Notes: a model not told the origin generated them from the sequence alone. A stretch of DNA of 64,000 nucleotides from Pseudomonas sp. EpS/L25 (GCF_001512295.1 NZ_LNUP01000015.1:775323-839322), one strand, 5' to 3'; positions 29,910 through 41,380 are shown, counted from the stretch's first letter. Program-made: numbers and translations.

Positions 29910-32900
29910 CACTGGTTTCTGACCTCTCGCCAAGACATTCGTCCGGAGGTGCGGCTGCCCTGCGGAATAACACTGCATTTTACCCCGCCATTGGCCTGAG
30001 AAACGCAGATCGTATCGGTTCCCGGTTGAGTGTCGTTCGGTTTGTTGCCCAGGAAGACGCCTTTGGAAGCACCTCCCTCATTGAGTACCCCTGAAGCAGG
30101 GATCGACAGGTTGCCCACGGTAAGGTAATCGCTGGCATTTAGCTGGCCGTCCTTGTTGAGGTCAAAGTAGCTGTAATTGAACCGACTACCGGTCAGTGCA
30201 TTGACTGCCATGACCCAGCTAGTACCGCCACCCGTACAGGGGTCGCTGGAGGGCGTCATGCTGGTGAAAATGACCGCGCCGCCATGTAGCGAGGCCTTGG
30301 CTATAACCCTTTCACCCGTCAATGCGCCTGTGCCTCCTTGCGCTGTTTTCCAGGTCAAATCCATGAACCAGCCGGCCTGCCCTGAGCCAAGAGCGAAATT
30401 GCTCGTTGCTCTTGCCTGGCTCGTGCCTACCGTTCCCTGGGCGATGATTCGCTGTTCGAGCAACTGATCACGGGTGACCGTCTGGCCCCGGTCGATAATG
30501 GCGTAGAAGCTCTCTAGGCGTGGCTGAGCGGAGATGACGTTGTCACCTACTCGATAATAGCTGCCGGTACCGAAGAGAATGATGGCTTTGCCGTCCGTAT
30601 TCAGCGCCGCACTAAGGGGGGCGGTAATAGGCTGCGGGACATTGCCGTAGCTCGATCCCGTGGTTGCGGTAAATAACGGAGTGGTGGGAGTCTGCCAATT
30701 GTTCGGGTTGGTGCTGGAAATATCGAACCTCCACAGATTGCCGACTGTATCGCCCACATAGAGAGAGTCGGCGATGCGGTCGTTGTTCAAGTCGACGGCC
30801 AGGGGGGCGCCTAGTCCACCTGTAGTCGTCAAGGTGAAAGTCTTGAGAACTTGTCCGTTACTCGCATCCAGTATCCACACCTTGCCGTTGGTTACGTCGC
30901 CATCGCTGAAGCCGCTGGTGACGATGACGCCAAACTTGCCATTGGGCAGGGCAACGATAGCTGGCTTCTGAATAGGGTAGTGCATGTCGGAAGACGAGAA
31001 TTCCCAGAGTACATTGGTACTGATCATTCGGCCGTCAGAGGGCAGCTCTAGAGCGAATACGGAATTGCCACCAGCCCCCGTGGTACCTACCAGCAGAGTG
31101 TGCCAGGCACCGCTGTAATACACATCGGAAGAAGCTGCAGGGCCATCCACGTAGTATTTATGGCTATAGTCTTGCTGGGTCAATCGATACAGGTTGCTCA
31201 AGACTCCTCGGGGGACGTAAGCGAAGAGTTCATTGCCGCCCGTTGTACCAAGGCTGCCATCGAATACGTGCAACATGCCGTCGTTGGCACCGACGGCCAC
31301 CATAGGAGTACGGCTCGCATTGTCTGTGCGGAAATCTATATATTTTTGACCACCACCCATGTCATCTGGCAGTAGGTTGTAGCCGTAATCTGGCTGACCA
31401 ATATATAGAGGGTCGGAATTGACAATGTCACCCAGGCGGCTAGCTCTTTTTCGCAAGGGATTCACGGCAACGGTTTCCTGGCTGCGATCACCCTGAAGGT
31501 AGGCCAGACGCCGCTGGCCTTCGGTATCGCTCACCGAGGTGCCGTCTCCGTTGTTACGCAATGCCGTCTTGGCAGCATCGTCCAGGCTGGTCCAATTGAA
31601 ATTGAGACCCCCTGTTGCCACCAGGTTCCCGCTAGCTGGTGCACTGATGGTAAAGATATTTCTGCTACGCGTAGCCAGATCTTGTGCATCCAGTTTGGTT
31701 GCGGCGCTCCAAGTAGGGGCTGTGCCTAGCGTGCCGTCCGAATTAAATGCCCGGGCAACCAAGTCGCCGCTCCAGTATTTGGGGCTGAAACTGGCTTGGA
31801 ACAGGGCTGCGCCAGTATTAAGCTCGGTACCACTAGCCCCGAGTGCCGTACTGGTGGTGCTGGTTTCACTGGCGATCTGGGCGAAGGCTTTCTTTAAGCT
31901 GGTTGTCATGGCCTGAGCATCGCTGGCCACGAAGAAGTTATCAGGCCTTTTGTCCCCAGTAGCCAAAATGTCACCGCTGGTCCACCAGAGATTATCGGTG
32001 ATGCTGGCACTGGTGGCATCGCTCGAAGAAAAGTTCTGGGGCACACTGAAGCCGCCGTACTTGGCGGCTAGCCAATATTGGTTAGTTGCGCGGCCGGCCA
32101 GCGTCTGGTTTTCGCGTACATCCATCCAGTAGGTAGAGATCGTCTGATCGCCGGTTAAGTCGCTGCGTTGGTCCTTGGTATGAGCATCGTAGGCTAGACC
32201 AGCAATATAGGCAGAGTTGCCGCGGCCAGTGAAGGGCGTATTGATGGTGATTCCTTCGAGCGATGCAACTTTCTGAGTGGCGGTTTCTACGTTGACTGAT
32301 GGATCCGCTGTGACCTCCGCAGGCTTCGCGGGCTCGCCGCCAGATGAGGTATTGCCGCCTGGCAAGTTCTTGTCCTCCCAGGTGTTGGTATCACCGATAC
32401 CGAGAATCACGTTTTTCTGGCAGGAATAATTGATGGGGTCATCCCATTGAGTGACAACGGGAAAACCATCGGCCTGTGCATAGCGGTTGGTGGCATCTCC
32501 CGTCAGATTGCTATAAGCGGCAACGTTACCTTGGTGCTTGAAATAGCGGATGGCGGTGTAATAGAGCTCGCTGACCGGGTCGAAGCTCTTCAGTACACGG
32601 TAGTTGTTTTGATTGTCATAGGGCATAGAGCCGAATTTATTCAGATAGTTCAGGACGCCGCTATTGGTGATGCCAGTGGTGCCTGGAGTGCCGCTCGCCT
32701 CAGTAGGAGAGGGATTGGTACCTTGGATGCCAGTTGTAGCATTCCACTCAGCCCGATCATTGGGGGTCTGATCGGGCTGAGTGGGGCCGATGAATTTTTG
32801 GTTGGCACGTAACACTCCGCCATCTCTGAACGAATCCGAATCGTTGAGGTAGCTGAATACCGAATAACGCAGTCGGTCGGAATATTGTTGCAGTAGGCCT

Positions 32901-33784
32901 TCAGGCTTGTAGTTTGTGGCAGAGTAGCGCTTGCAGTTACTTTCCAATCCGATATTCGGATCGCACACCCTTACCTGAATACGAACTTTATAGACGCTGT
33001 ATCTTGGTTGTCTATTGTTGTTGTTTGGGTAGTAGTCCTTGTTTAGTGCATTTCCGTTCCATTGTCCCGAGGTGTCGGTGGGGTTGAAGTCTGTCCAAAC
33101 ACTTTGCATCTCCCCTTGAGAGCCCCCGCCGCCAATCCTGTCGTTCCAATAGGAAAACAGCATGTCAAAGCCTTGTCCTTGGAGCCTGACATAGAGGCGG
33201 TCCCACGCGGCTGCAAAGGGCGTGGCTCCAGCAATCTCAGATTGAGGGATCAATCCTTGGGTGGAATTGAGGCGATTGCCCGCATCGTTTTGACCATCGT
33301 GTCGGGCCTTCTGCAAGACAGTCAGACTTGTAGTGTCTCTGACGCGTGCGCCTCCCGTAAGAGCGCTGCGAAAAGGGTCGATGGTCGGGGTCGCAGCCCA
33401 ATTTAGAAAATTACCGCTCCATTGTTTGGCACCGGTGCATTGACGGTTGATAGCGGCAGAATTTGGTTGGAACCAGCTGTTATCTAAATTGGAAGAGCCC
33501 GAGGGGCCGCCAGCGTTGGCGTACGTATATAGGTAGCATTTGTTGGAATCGAAATAGCCACTATAGGTGTTGGCAGAGCTATAGCTGCCCAGGTTGGCCA
33601 CCGATAGCACTGTCGGCCACTCTACAGAAGGTACCAGAGCTAGGCTGCCCGGTATGTTGCCACCGGTTGCCAAGGGCGTCTGAGAAACTGAAGGTTGAGC
33701 GGCCTGGACGAGCGGGATCAGAATCAGGCCCGCCAGAAAGCTCAAGGGGCGGAGGTAGTCATGGAATGCGGAAGATCGATACAT
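29909..33784 (-). CDS. pilY1: PilY1-type pilus tip adhesin / assembly factor
   Basis: 1291 residues, exported by the signal peptide ending LVQAAQP. The N-terminal part is divergent; the C-terminal part is the PilY1 beta-propeller with a calcium loop DLNNDRIAD (PilY1 sites are DxNxDxxxD) and a second EF-type loop DLNKDGQLNASD near the end. It acts at the pilus tip in adhesion, extension and surface sensing. It is longer than the P. aeruginosa protein as I recall it (about 1160) and no separate pilY2 follows. The N-terminal half looks AT-richer and low-complexity, as expected for a variable adhesin. Confidence 0.9.
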   Translation of the reverse strand: MYRSSAFHDYLRPLSFLAGLILIPLVQAAQPSVSQTPLATGGNIPGSLALVPSVEWPTVLSVANLGSYSSANTYSGYFDSNKCYLYTYANAGGPSGSSNLDNSWFQPNSAAINRQCTGAKQWSGNFLNWAATPTIDPFRSALTGGARVRDTTSLTVLQKARHDGQNDAGNRLNSTQGLIPQSEIAGATPFAAAWDRLYVRLQGQGFDMLFSYWNDRIGGGGSQGEMQSVWTDFNPTDTSGQWNGNALNKDYYPNNNNRQPRYSVYKVRIQVRVCDPNIGLESNCKRYSATNYKPEGLLQQYSDRLRYSVFSYLNDSDSFRDGGVLRANQKFIGPTQPDQTPNDRAEWNATTGIQGTNPSPTEASGTPGTTGITNSGVLNYLNKFGSMPYDNQNNYRVLKSFDPVSELYYTAIRYFKHQGNVAAYSNLTGDATNRYAQADGFPVVTQWDDPINYSCQKNVILGIGDTNTWEDKNLPGGNTSSGGEPAKPAEVTADPSVNVETATQKVASLEGITINTPFTGRGNSAYIAGLAYDAHTKDQRSDLTGDQTISTYWMDVRENQTLAGRATNQYWLAAKYGGFSVPQNFSSSDATSASITDNLWWTSGDILATGDKRPDNFFVASDAQAMTTSLKKAFAQIASETSTTSTALGASGTELNTGAALFQASFSPKYWSGDLVARAFNSDGTLGTAPTWSAATKLDAQDLATRSRNIFTISAPASGNLVATGGLNFNWTSLDDAAKTALRNNGDGTSVSDTEGQRRLAYLQGDRSQETVAVNPLRKRASRLGDIVNSDPLYIGQPDYGYNLLPDDMGGGQKYIDFRTDNASRTPMVAVGANDGMLHVFDGSLGTTGGNELFAYVPRGVLSNLYRLTQQDYSHKYYVDGPAASSDVYYSGAWHTLLVGTTGAGGNSVFALELPSDGRMISTNVLWEFSSSDMHYPIQKPAIVALPNGKFGVIVTSGFSDGDVTNGKVWILDASNGQVLKTFTLTTTGGLGAPLAVDLNNDRIADSLYVGDTVGNLWRFDISSTNPNNWQTPTTPLFTATTGSSYGNVPQPITAPLSAALNTDGKAIILFGTGSYYRVGDNVISAQPRLESFYAIIDRGQTVTRDQLLEQRIIAQGTVGTSQARATSNFALGSGQAGWFMDLTWKTAQGGTGALTGERVIAKASLHGGAVIFTSMTPSSDPCTGGGTSWVMAVNALTGSRFNYSYFDLNKDGQLNASDYLTVGNLSIPASGVLNEGGASKGVFLGNKPNDTQPGTDTICVSQANGGVKCSVIPQGSRTSGRMSWREVRNQ

Positions 33785-33801
33785 GAAAGGCTCTCCGAAA
33801 C

Positions 33802-34278
33802 CTAACGCCTGATATAGAGGGTGCTTATGTTGACGGTTGAGCTGGTAGTGGGTGTCGCACCGACGCCCTGCGCGGCATCCTGAGCGGCGCCCTGACCACG
33901 ACTGGTGATACGTAGGACACTGACCTTGCTAGGCTCCGTCGAGTCGATACTCTCGCCGGCGGCCACGAATCGGACGCCCGGCAGTGGGATTAGGCTATAG
34001 GTTGCGGGCTGTAGGTCTGTTGGATTGAGGGTGACTGTCTGCGTAGCGGTCATTCCTTGCAGCTGCGCGACGCTGATACTCTTCAGCTGGACCTCCGCCG
34101 CTCGTTGTGCCATCTCCGCGGCTTGGAAGGCTTGGCTTTCGTCGCGCAGGTTACCGGCCATGCGCTCCTCCAGCGTGGTTCCACGCATGCTTCCCAAAGC
34201 CAGCAAGGTCAGAAGCAGTAGCATTACCAGGGTAACGATCAGGATCGCGCCGCGCTGGGATGAAGGAAGCGGATTCAT
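33802..34278 (-). CDS. pilX: Minor pilin PilX
   Basis: 158 residues starting MNPLPSSQRGAILIVTLVML: a prepilin-like helix without the Glu5 usual in major pilins, as in PilX. The EERMAGNLRDESQAFQAAEMA segment is typical. ATG overlaps the pilW stop (ATGA). Confidence 0.88.
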   Translation of the reverse strand: MNPLPSSQRGAILIVTLVMLLLLTLLALGSMRGTTLEERMAGNLRDESQAFQAAEMAQRAAEVQLKSISVAQLQGMTATQTVTLNPTDLQPATYSLIPLPGVRFVAAGESIDSTEPSKVSVLRITSRGQGAAQDAAQGVGATPTTSSTVNISTLYIRR

Positions 34279-35300
34279 GGCAGATGGTTTCGCAGGCTAA
34301 CGGTCAGGGTGAACACCTGAGCAAGGCGCCCATTGGGTATGGTCACCGCGGCGTTGTTGAAAAGCACTTGTTGATTAGGCGCGACGACGTTAGTGGCATT
34401 GCTCACCGCGATCAGGCTTATCTGGGCGGCGATCACGCTCTGCCAGTCAGTAATGGCGCTTGCATCCTGGTAAGCCTGGCCGTCGGCGCCAAGGTTTATT
34501 TGGCCGCTTGCTTGACCCACTGCGTAGCGGATCTGCAGCTGTTGGATACCCCCGACTAACTCTTCTGCGGGCTGATTAGGCGCGTTATAGGCCTGTCTCC
34601 AGAGCGATGGAACGCCCGTGCCATTGTCCCGCAAGTAGTACACCGCGCTTTGGTAGAGCAGTAGATGAGCCGTGGTGCGGTACTGTCGGCCAAAACTCTG
34701 GCCCCCTCCCACAGATACATTGCTGTCAGTCGGTCCACTTTGGTTGGCGAACAAGAAGCAGGCACCTGGATCATCAATGACCAGAAGCCTGTTCTGTGGT
34801 AGCCCAGTTGCACTAGTGGTGGAAATCTGCGAAGTCGTCGATCCACTGATAACCACGCCAGCCGGCGGGTCCGCTGCGTGTTTCAGCAGTATCACATCGG
34901 AACCATTGGCCCTCGCGTTGAATATGGATGTCAGCCACGCGGGCGTATTGGCTGGATTCTGTGCATTACTCGCGGTACTCCAACCCTGGATGCCCGCGCC
35001 CATGACAAGGCGAAGATCGTCTTGGCCGTTGGCTTGTTGAGTGAGTGTCGTGGGCAGTGGCTGTAACGGGCTAAGGCACTCACCTCTATAGCCCGCATTG
35101 CGTAGATCATAGGCGAGGAACTCGAGCGCGAAACGTCCGGACTCCTGTACCTGGGACAGCGCTGCGTTGGTCAGGTAGGTCCGTTTGGATGAGAGGAACA
35201 GCTGCAGCACGCCTCCCATCAACAGCAACCCAAGCAGCAGGGCGATCATCAGTTCGATGATGGAAAGCCCGCGCTGACCTTTGGCTGAGACGGCGCTCAT
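34275..35300 (-). CDS. pilW: Minor pilin PilW
   Basis: 341 residues, prepilin leader cleaved before LSIIELMIALLLGLLLMGG, the longest minor pilin as usual for PilW. The head includes GRFALEFLAYDLRNAGYRGEC. Coupled to pilV by ATGA overlap. Confidence 0.9.
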   Translation of the reverse strand: MSAVSAKGQRGLSIIELMIALLLGLLLMGGVLQLFLSSKRTYLTNAALSQVQESGRFALEFLAYDLRNAGYRGECLSPLQPLPTTLTQQANGQDDLRLVMGAGIQGWSTASNAQNPANTPAWLTSIFNARANGSDVILLKHAADPPAGVVISGSTTSQISTTSATGLPQNRLLVIDDPGACFLFANQSGPTDSNVSVGGGQSFGRQYRTTAHLLLYQSAVYYLRDNGTGVPSLWRQAYNAPNQPAEELVGGIQQLQIRYAVGQASGQINLGADGQAYQDASAITDWQSVIAAQISLIAVSNATNVVAPNQQVLFNNAAVTIPNGRLAQVFTLTVSLRNHLP

Positions 35301-35800
35301 AGCTGAGTCCTGTAGGTGAAGCGCTCAAGGCTAGTGTTGGTGCTCGCAGGGCTGCTGCAGGTGTCATTTGTTGCCGCCACAGCCTGAGCCGATTTGATGG
35401 CTGCTCGGCGATCATTCCAGCAGACGATGACGGTGACATTGTTCGTGTTATCCAGGCTGAGGCTGCCCGTGCCCTGGGGAAGGCTGAGCGCCAGGGCGTT
35501 CAGCCAGCCATTGACGTCTTGCTGGGCGACCGTGCCGGTGACGGCATTGTTGGTAGTCGCGGTAGGGAAACTGGCTGAATAACTGCTGCGGTCAGCCAGA
35601 GCGGCAACCCGGTTCGCTCGCATCCGATCAACGATGTCATTGGCCAAGATAGTGGCTTGAGAGCGGAAGTAGGCCCCTTGGTTGCTCTGGACGCTGACCG
35701 TCTGCAAACCGGCCAAGCCGAGCAATCCGATGGCGAGTATGAGCATGGCAACCAGCACTTCGATCAGCGTGGCGCCTTTTTGTCGCAAGGGTCCAGTCAT
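35297..35800 (-). CDS. pilV: Minor pilin PilV
   Basis: 167 residues from ATG at 35800 (MTGPLRQKGATLIEVLVAML). The leader is cleaved before ATLIEV. ATGA overlap with the fimU stop fixes this start; the frame is open far upstream inside fimU. Confidence 0.9.
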   Translation of the reverse strand: MTGPLRQKGATLIEVLVAMLILAIGLLGLAGLQTVSVQSNQGAYFRSQATILANDIVDRMRANRVAALADRSSYSASFPTATTNNAVTGTVAQQDVNGWLNALALSLPQGTGSLSLDNTNNVTVIVCWNDRRAAIKSAQAVAATNDTCSSPASTNTSLERFTYRTQL

Positions 35801-36276
35801 GGGCAGCCACCTGCGCTGACCGTGGCATTGCCAGTCGTACTGACCTGTATGGTACGGCTGCATGTGGATGAGGTCGTTATGGTGAACGTTGCTTGGGTGC
35901 CACCTGCAAGCGTGGTCAGACCGTTGCCTTGATAGGTCATGCCAGCACTGGGGCCCAACAGAGTACCGCCACTGATTGGTTCCCAAGTCCGTAATACGGT
36001 GTTGCCCTGCATCAGGAGCCAGCCGGATGACCAGTCCGTACCGCTTACGCAGTTGCTGCTGCCTGCGGTACTTCGGCACAGCACGACGTTGGTTCGCCGT
36101 TTAAGGGCTTCGGAACGAGCGATTTGCAGTGTTCCTAGCAGCTCATTACTTAAAACAGCTGCACGATTGCTTTGCAGCATGCGGGTAAAGGACGGCGCGG
36201 CGATGCTGATCACGATCGCCAAGATGGCGATCGCTACCATCGTTTCGATAAGAGTGAAACCGTACTGGGTACGCAT
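35797..36276 (-). CDS. fimU: Minor pilin FimU
   Basis: 159 residues beginning MRTQYG before the cleaved helix FTLIETMVAIAILAIVISIA, with Cys in the GspH-like head. Start uncertain: in-frame ATGs also occur at 36285 and 36309 and none has a clear ribosome-binding site; 36276 gives a short, ordinary leader. It heads the coupled block fimU-pilV-pilW-pilX-pilY1-pilE. Confidence 0.88.
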   Translation of the reverse strand: MRTQYGFTLIETMVAIAILAIVISIAAPSFTRMLQSNRAAVLSNELLGTLQIARSEALKRRTNVVLCRSTAGSSNCVSGTDWSSGWLLMQGNTVLRTWEPISGGTLLGPSAGMTYQGNGLTTLAGGTQATFTITTSSTCSRTIQVSTTGNATVSAGGCP

Positions 36277-36382
36277 CGTCGACATTCGCCATGTTGGGAT
36301 TCGTAGCATGGGGGATTCTGACGCTAGGGAGTAGCTGGCTACGGATATCCGGTCGAAAGAGCAAGGTGTCTGGTACGCGGGT

Positions 36383-36907
36383 TTAAACGCAGTGGTCGCT
36401 CTCGCGGAGATTCCCTGGTTCGATCCGTCCTGCTTTGTTCAGGACGAGGCGGGCGAGCGGAGTGTCGCCCCGACAGAGGATGAAACTGCCATTCAGGGAG
36501 TCGGTGGTGCCGTTGCTCAGGAAGGTGAGATGGGGCTGGGTGCGGAAGTTGTTCCAGCGCCAGTGCAGACCGTCCGGCAGTTCGCTGACCAGCAGCGTCG
36601 CCTCTGCGGCGGACTGCAGCCCATCACGATCAAGATCGGGAAAGACGCGCGTCGCGGCTGACCAGAGGTTGGTGGCTTCGCAGGTATCCGCTGGCGCATG
36701 GCAGATGGAAACCGTGCTTTTTCTGGTGATGGCGGCGGTGCGGGCGAAATTGACCGTTTCCCTCAGATGTTCGATGGCGATCTGCTGGCGGTTACGTTGC
36801 AGCAGTTCGCCGAACGCGGGCGCCGCCAGCGCCGTGACGATGCCGAGTACACTGAGGCAGATGAGCAGTTCGAAGAGGCTGACGCCTCGCGTGTTGCGGT
36901 GTGCCAT
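36383..36907 (-). CDS. fimT: FimT-like pseudopilin (GspH/FimT family)
   Basis: 174 residues, leader MAHRNTRG then VSLFELLICLSVLGIVTALA, Glu at +5. The head has the GspH/FimT layout (NFARTAAITRKSTVSIC). It is separated from fimU by about 106 bases. AAGGACG precedes the ATG. FimT is linked to fimbrial assembly and DNA uptake in some species. Confidence 0.85.
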   Translation of the reverse strand: MAHRNTRGVSLFELLICLSVLGIVTALAAPAFGELLQRNRQQIAIEHLRETVNFARTAAITRKSTVSICHAPADTCEATNLWSAATRVFPDLDRDGLQSAAEATLLVSELPDGLHWRWNNFRTQPHLTFLSNGTTDSLNGSFILCRGDTPLARLVLNKAGRIEPGNLRESDHCV

Positions 36908-37004
36908 ATCGACGTCCTTGCGTAGTCTTCCGGCCTTCCTGGCCGAAGAAGCGATTTAATGACGTCGTGCTGGCGAGTCAATTCCAAGGTGCTAGAGGTG
37001 TGAC

Positions 37005-38108
37005 GTGAGTTTCGATGTGGCTGTGGTAGGGGCCGGTGCCATTGGCTTGTTATCGGCCTATCACCTGTCCTTGAGCGGTCGGCGGGTGGTGTTGGTGGAG
37101 CGGGGCGAGCCTGGACGGGAAGCGTCCTGGGCGGGTGGCGGGATCGTCTCGCCACTCTATCCATGGCGCTATCAACCTGCCGTGACGGCATTGGCGCACT
37201 GGTCCCAGGATTTCTATCCGGCGCTGGGCGAACGCCTGCGGCAGGAAACGGGCATCGATCCGGAGGTCGAGGTGACCGGCCTGTACTGGCTGGACCTGGA
37301 GGACGAGGCCGAGGCGCTGGAGTGGGCGCGGCGCAACGTCAGACCGCTCTCGTCGGTGTCGATGGACGAGGTGCGTGGTCGGGTACCGGTGCTGGGAGCG
37401 GGCTACGAGCGCGCGGTATTCATGGCCGGGGTGGCCAATGTGCGCAATCCGCGCCTGGTGCGCTCCTTGCGGGAAGCCCTGTTGCGCATGCCGAACGTGA
37501 CGCTATTGAGCGAGTCGCCAGTGACAGGCTTCCTGCGCCAGGGTGAGCGCGTAACAGGGGTGCAGACGGCACGCGAGGCCATCCATGCCGAGTCTGTCGT
37601 GGTCTGTGCCGGCGCCTGGAGCGGCGAGTTGCTGCGCACCCTGGGCCTGGCGGTGCCGGTGAATCCGGTCAAGGGCCAGATGCTGCTCTATCGGCAGCCG
37701 GAGGGTTATCTGAGCAGCATGGTGCTGGCCAAGGGGCGCTACGCCATTCCTCGCCGCGATGGTCATATCCTGATCGGCAGCACCCTGGAGCACGCCGAGT
37801 TCGACAAGACGCCGACGGCCGAGGCGCTGGCCAGTCTGCAGACCTCGGCTGCCGAGCTGCTGCCGGCACTCGCCGCCCAGGCGCCAGTGGCGCATTGGGC
37901 GGGGCTGCGCCCGGGTTCGCCGGATGGCGTGCCCTTCATCGGCCCGGTGGCGGAGTTGCCTGGCCTGTGGCTCAACTGCGGCCACTATCGCAATGGCCTG
38001 GTGCTGGCACCGGCCTCCTGCCAGCTGTTGACCGATCTGCTCACCAAGCGCACGCCCATCATCGATCCGGCGCCCTATGCGCCGGCCGCCCGGCTGAGGC
38101 TCGGGTGA
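37005..38108 (+). CDS. thiO: Glycine oxidase ThiO (FAD-dependent)
   Basis: 367 residues of the DAO family. The FAD fold is VAVVGAGAIGLLSAYHLSLS, followed by GREASWAGGG and a C-terminal GHYRNGLVLAPASC. It oxidises glycine to the imine needed for the thiazole of thiamin. GTG at 37005 has GAGGTG upstream. Divergent from fimT; no TPP riboswitch was seen. Confidence 0.92.
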   Translation: MSFDVAVVGAGAIGLLSAYHLSLSGRRVVLVERGEPGREASWAGGGIVSPLYPWRYQPAVTALAHWSQDFYPALGERLRQETGIDPEVEVTGLYWLDLEDEAEALEWARRNVRPLSSVSMDEVRGRVPVLGAGYERAVFMAGVANVRNPRLVRSLREALLRMPNVTLLSESPVTGFLRQGERVTGVQTAREAIHAESVVVCAGAWSGELLRTLGLAVPVNPVKGQMLLYRQPEGYLSSMVLAKGRYAIPRRDGHILIGSTLEHAEFDKTPTAEALASLQTSAAELLPALAAQAPVAHWAGLRPGSPDGVPFIGPVAELPGLWLNCGHYRNGLVLAPASCQLLTDLLTKRTPIIDPAPYAPAARLRLG

Positions 38109-39449
<1,341 letters not shown>

Positions 39450-39451
39450 GC

Positions 39452-41014
39452 TCAGCTCATTGTGCGGGGATGGGCGAAGGTGATGCGAAAACAGCTGCCG
39501 TTCGCCAGGGGATGATAGCCAAGTCTGGCCTGATTGCTCTCGCAAAGCTCTCGGGAGATGTACAGGCCCAGCCCGGTTCCCTTGTTCTCCGTGGTGAAGA
39601 AGGGCTCGAAGAGATGATCGAGCTGCTCGGCGGCGACGCCCGGGCCATCGTCCACCACGTCGAGGATGGGCAGGTCGCTCTCGGGATCGCGATAGACGCT
39701 GAGCCAGACCTGGCCGGTGCCGCTGTAGCGCAGGCCGTTCTGCACCAGGTTGGTGAGGATCTGCCCCAGCTGGTGAGGGTCCATGTGGGTCTGCAGGGTG
39801 CCGGGTTCGGTCTTGACGTGCAGCGTCTGGCCGGCGGGCAGGGTAGGGCGCAGCTCGCCGGCGAAACGGTGGGCCCAGTAGCGCAGGTCGATCAGTTGGG
39901 GGGCCGACTGGCGCCGCCGGGACAGCTGCAGGACGTTTTCCACCACCCGGTTCATCCGTCGCGACTGGTCCTGGATGATCTGCGCCAGACGCCGGTCTGG
40001 CGTGGTCAGCTCCTCGGATTCCTGCAGCAATTGCGCCGCATGGCTGATGGCGCCCAGCGGATTGCGGATCTCGTGGGCGATGCCGGCCGTCAGGCGGCCG
40101 AGGGAGGCGAGCTTGAGTTGCTGCGCCTGCTGGGCGATTCGCGAGACATCTTCGAGGAAGGTCAGGATGCGCTCGCCCTCACCCTGTTGCAGGCGGGCGA
40201 AGGTCGGCTGCAACAAGGGACCATTGGCATAGGCGCGCAGCGTTGCGGGGCGGATGCTGGGGTTGCGCTCCCACTCTTCCAGACGCTGGGCCAGCCCCGA
40301 GGTCAGCGGGGTGATGGCGGTATCGTCGTCGACTCCGAGCAGGCGCCGGGCGGCGGGGTTGGCCAGCAGCACCCGATACTCGGTATCGAACACCAGGATG
40401 CCGGTGCGCATCCGCTCGAGGATGAGGGCATTGAGCGCTTCCAGTTCGGCCACGGCGGTGGCGCGTGTCTCGGCCAGGGCCTGGCTGTCCAGCAGGCGCC
40501 GTACCAGCCCCTGGACCAGCAGCGCGGTGGCGAAGCAGAGCGTGCCCAGGCCGGCCGCCTGGACGTAGCCGCTGCCGCCATCGCCGCGGCGCAGGTCCAG
40601 ATAGCCGGTGGCGAGCAGCAGGGCGATGGCCGCCAGTGCGGCGATGAGCAGGCCGCGCCGCCCGCGGATCAGGACGTTGGAAACCCCCACCGTCACCACC
40701 AGCAGGCTGCCCATGCCGCTGGCGATACCGCCCGCCAGGAAGAACAGGCCGCCGAGGGCGAGGATGTCGAGCAGCGCCAGGGCGAAGGCATGGCTGCGCC
40801 AGTAGCGCTGGCTCAGCGCCAGGACGACGTTGATGGCGAGATAGGCCCAGCTGGACTGGCGGAACAGCTGACCGTCCACCGTGCGCAGCCAATGCTGGTC
40901 CAGATCGCTGGAGATCAGCACGACCAGCGCCAGGCCGATGACGATGCGGTAGAGGTGGTAGAGCCGCAGGACCGCCTCGGCTCTCAGGAGGCTCGTGTCA
41001 GTTTCGCGGCTCAT
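39452..41014 (-). CDS. pilS: Sensor histidine kinase PilS
   Basis: 520 residues: about six N-terminal transmembrane helices, a PAS domain, then a kinase core with the phosphorylated His in AGIAHEIRNPLGAISH, N-box NLVQNGLRYS, and G-boxes DDGPGV and GTGLGLYIS. It senses pilin state in the inner membrane and phosphorylates PilR. Start at 41014 (MSRETDTSLLRAEAVLRLYH); it overlaps the small gene upstream. Confidence 0.93.
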   Translation of the reverse strand: MSRETDTSLLRAEAVLRLYHLYRIVIGLALVVLISSDLDQHWLRTVDGQLFRQSSWAYLAINVVLALSQRYWRSHAFALALLDILALGGLFFLAGGIASGMGSLLVVTVGVSNVLIRGRRGLLIAALAAIALLLATGYLDLRRGDGGSGYVQAAGLGTLCFATALLVQGLVRRLLDSQALAETRATAVAELEALNALILERMRTGILVFDTEYRVLLANPAARRLLGVDDDTAITPLTSGLAQRLEEWERNPSIRPATLRAYANGPLLQPTFARLQQGEGERILTFLEDVSRIAQQAQQLKLASLGRLTAGIAHEIRNPLGAISHAAQLLQESEELTTPDRRLAQIIQDQSRRMNRVVENVLQLSRRRQSAPQLIDLRYWAHRFAGELRPTLPAGQTLHVKTEPGTLQTHMDPHQLGQILTNLVQNGLRYSGTGQVWLSVYRDPESDLPILDVVDDGPGVAAEQLDHLFEPFFTTENKGTGLGLYISRELCESNQARLGYHPLANGSCFRITFAHPRTMS

Positions 41015-41246
41015 GCTGCAACCGGCGATGTTCGGCGCTGCAGTACCAGCGTTGGTGGTCGCCGTCGGGCAGTGCCCGCTCCTGCGGCACGTGGACCCCG
41101 CAATGGGCACAGCGCACCATGGGATTGGGCGGCAGCGGTCGCGCCTTGTTGGCCTGCGGTCGTGTCTTGCCGCGCCACCAGCGTCTGACCATCCAGAACA
41201 GCGCGCCCAGCAGGACGAGCCACAACAGCAGGCGAAGCAGACCCAT
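40998..41246 (-). CDS. PP0621-type small membrane protein with zinc ribbon
   Basis: 82 residues: one N-terminal transmembrane helix (LLRLLLWLVLLGALFWMV) followed by a CxxC...C pattern (CAHCGVHVPQ, WYCSAEHRR) for a likely metal site in the cytoplasm. Overlaps the start of pilS by 17 bases, so they are coupled. Small proteins of this kind precede pilS in pseudomonads; role unknown. Confidence 0.82.
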   Translation of the reverse strand: MGLLRLLLWLVLLGALFWMVRRWWRGKTRPQANKARPLPPNPMVRCAHCGVHVPQERALPDGDHQRWYCSAEHRRLQHEPRN

Positions 41247-41380
41247 GGACGATCTCGCAGCGTAAATGATGGGGGAGTTTAGCAGGGCGGCCCGGCGGCG
41301 GGAGCGCGCCGTGCGGCTTCGATTGTCCGGCTTGGCCGCATGCGGGAAAATGCCGCGATCAACCGGGCAAGGAAGTATGC

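Noticed and set aside
36908-37005. TPP riboswitch before thiO
   Set aside because: Gap too short and no thi-box sequence such as CTGAGA.
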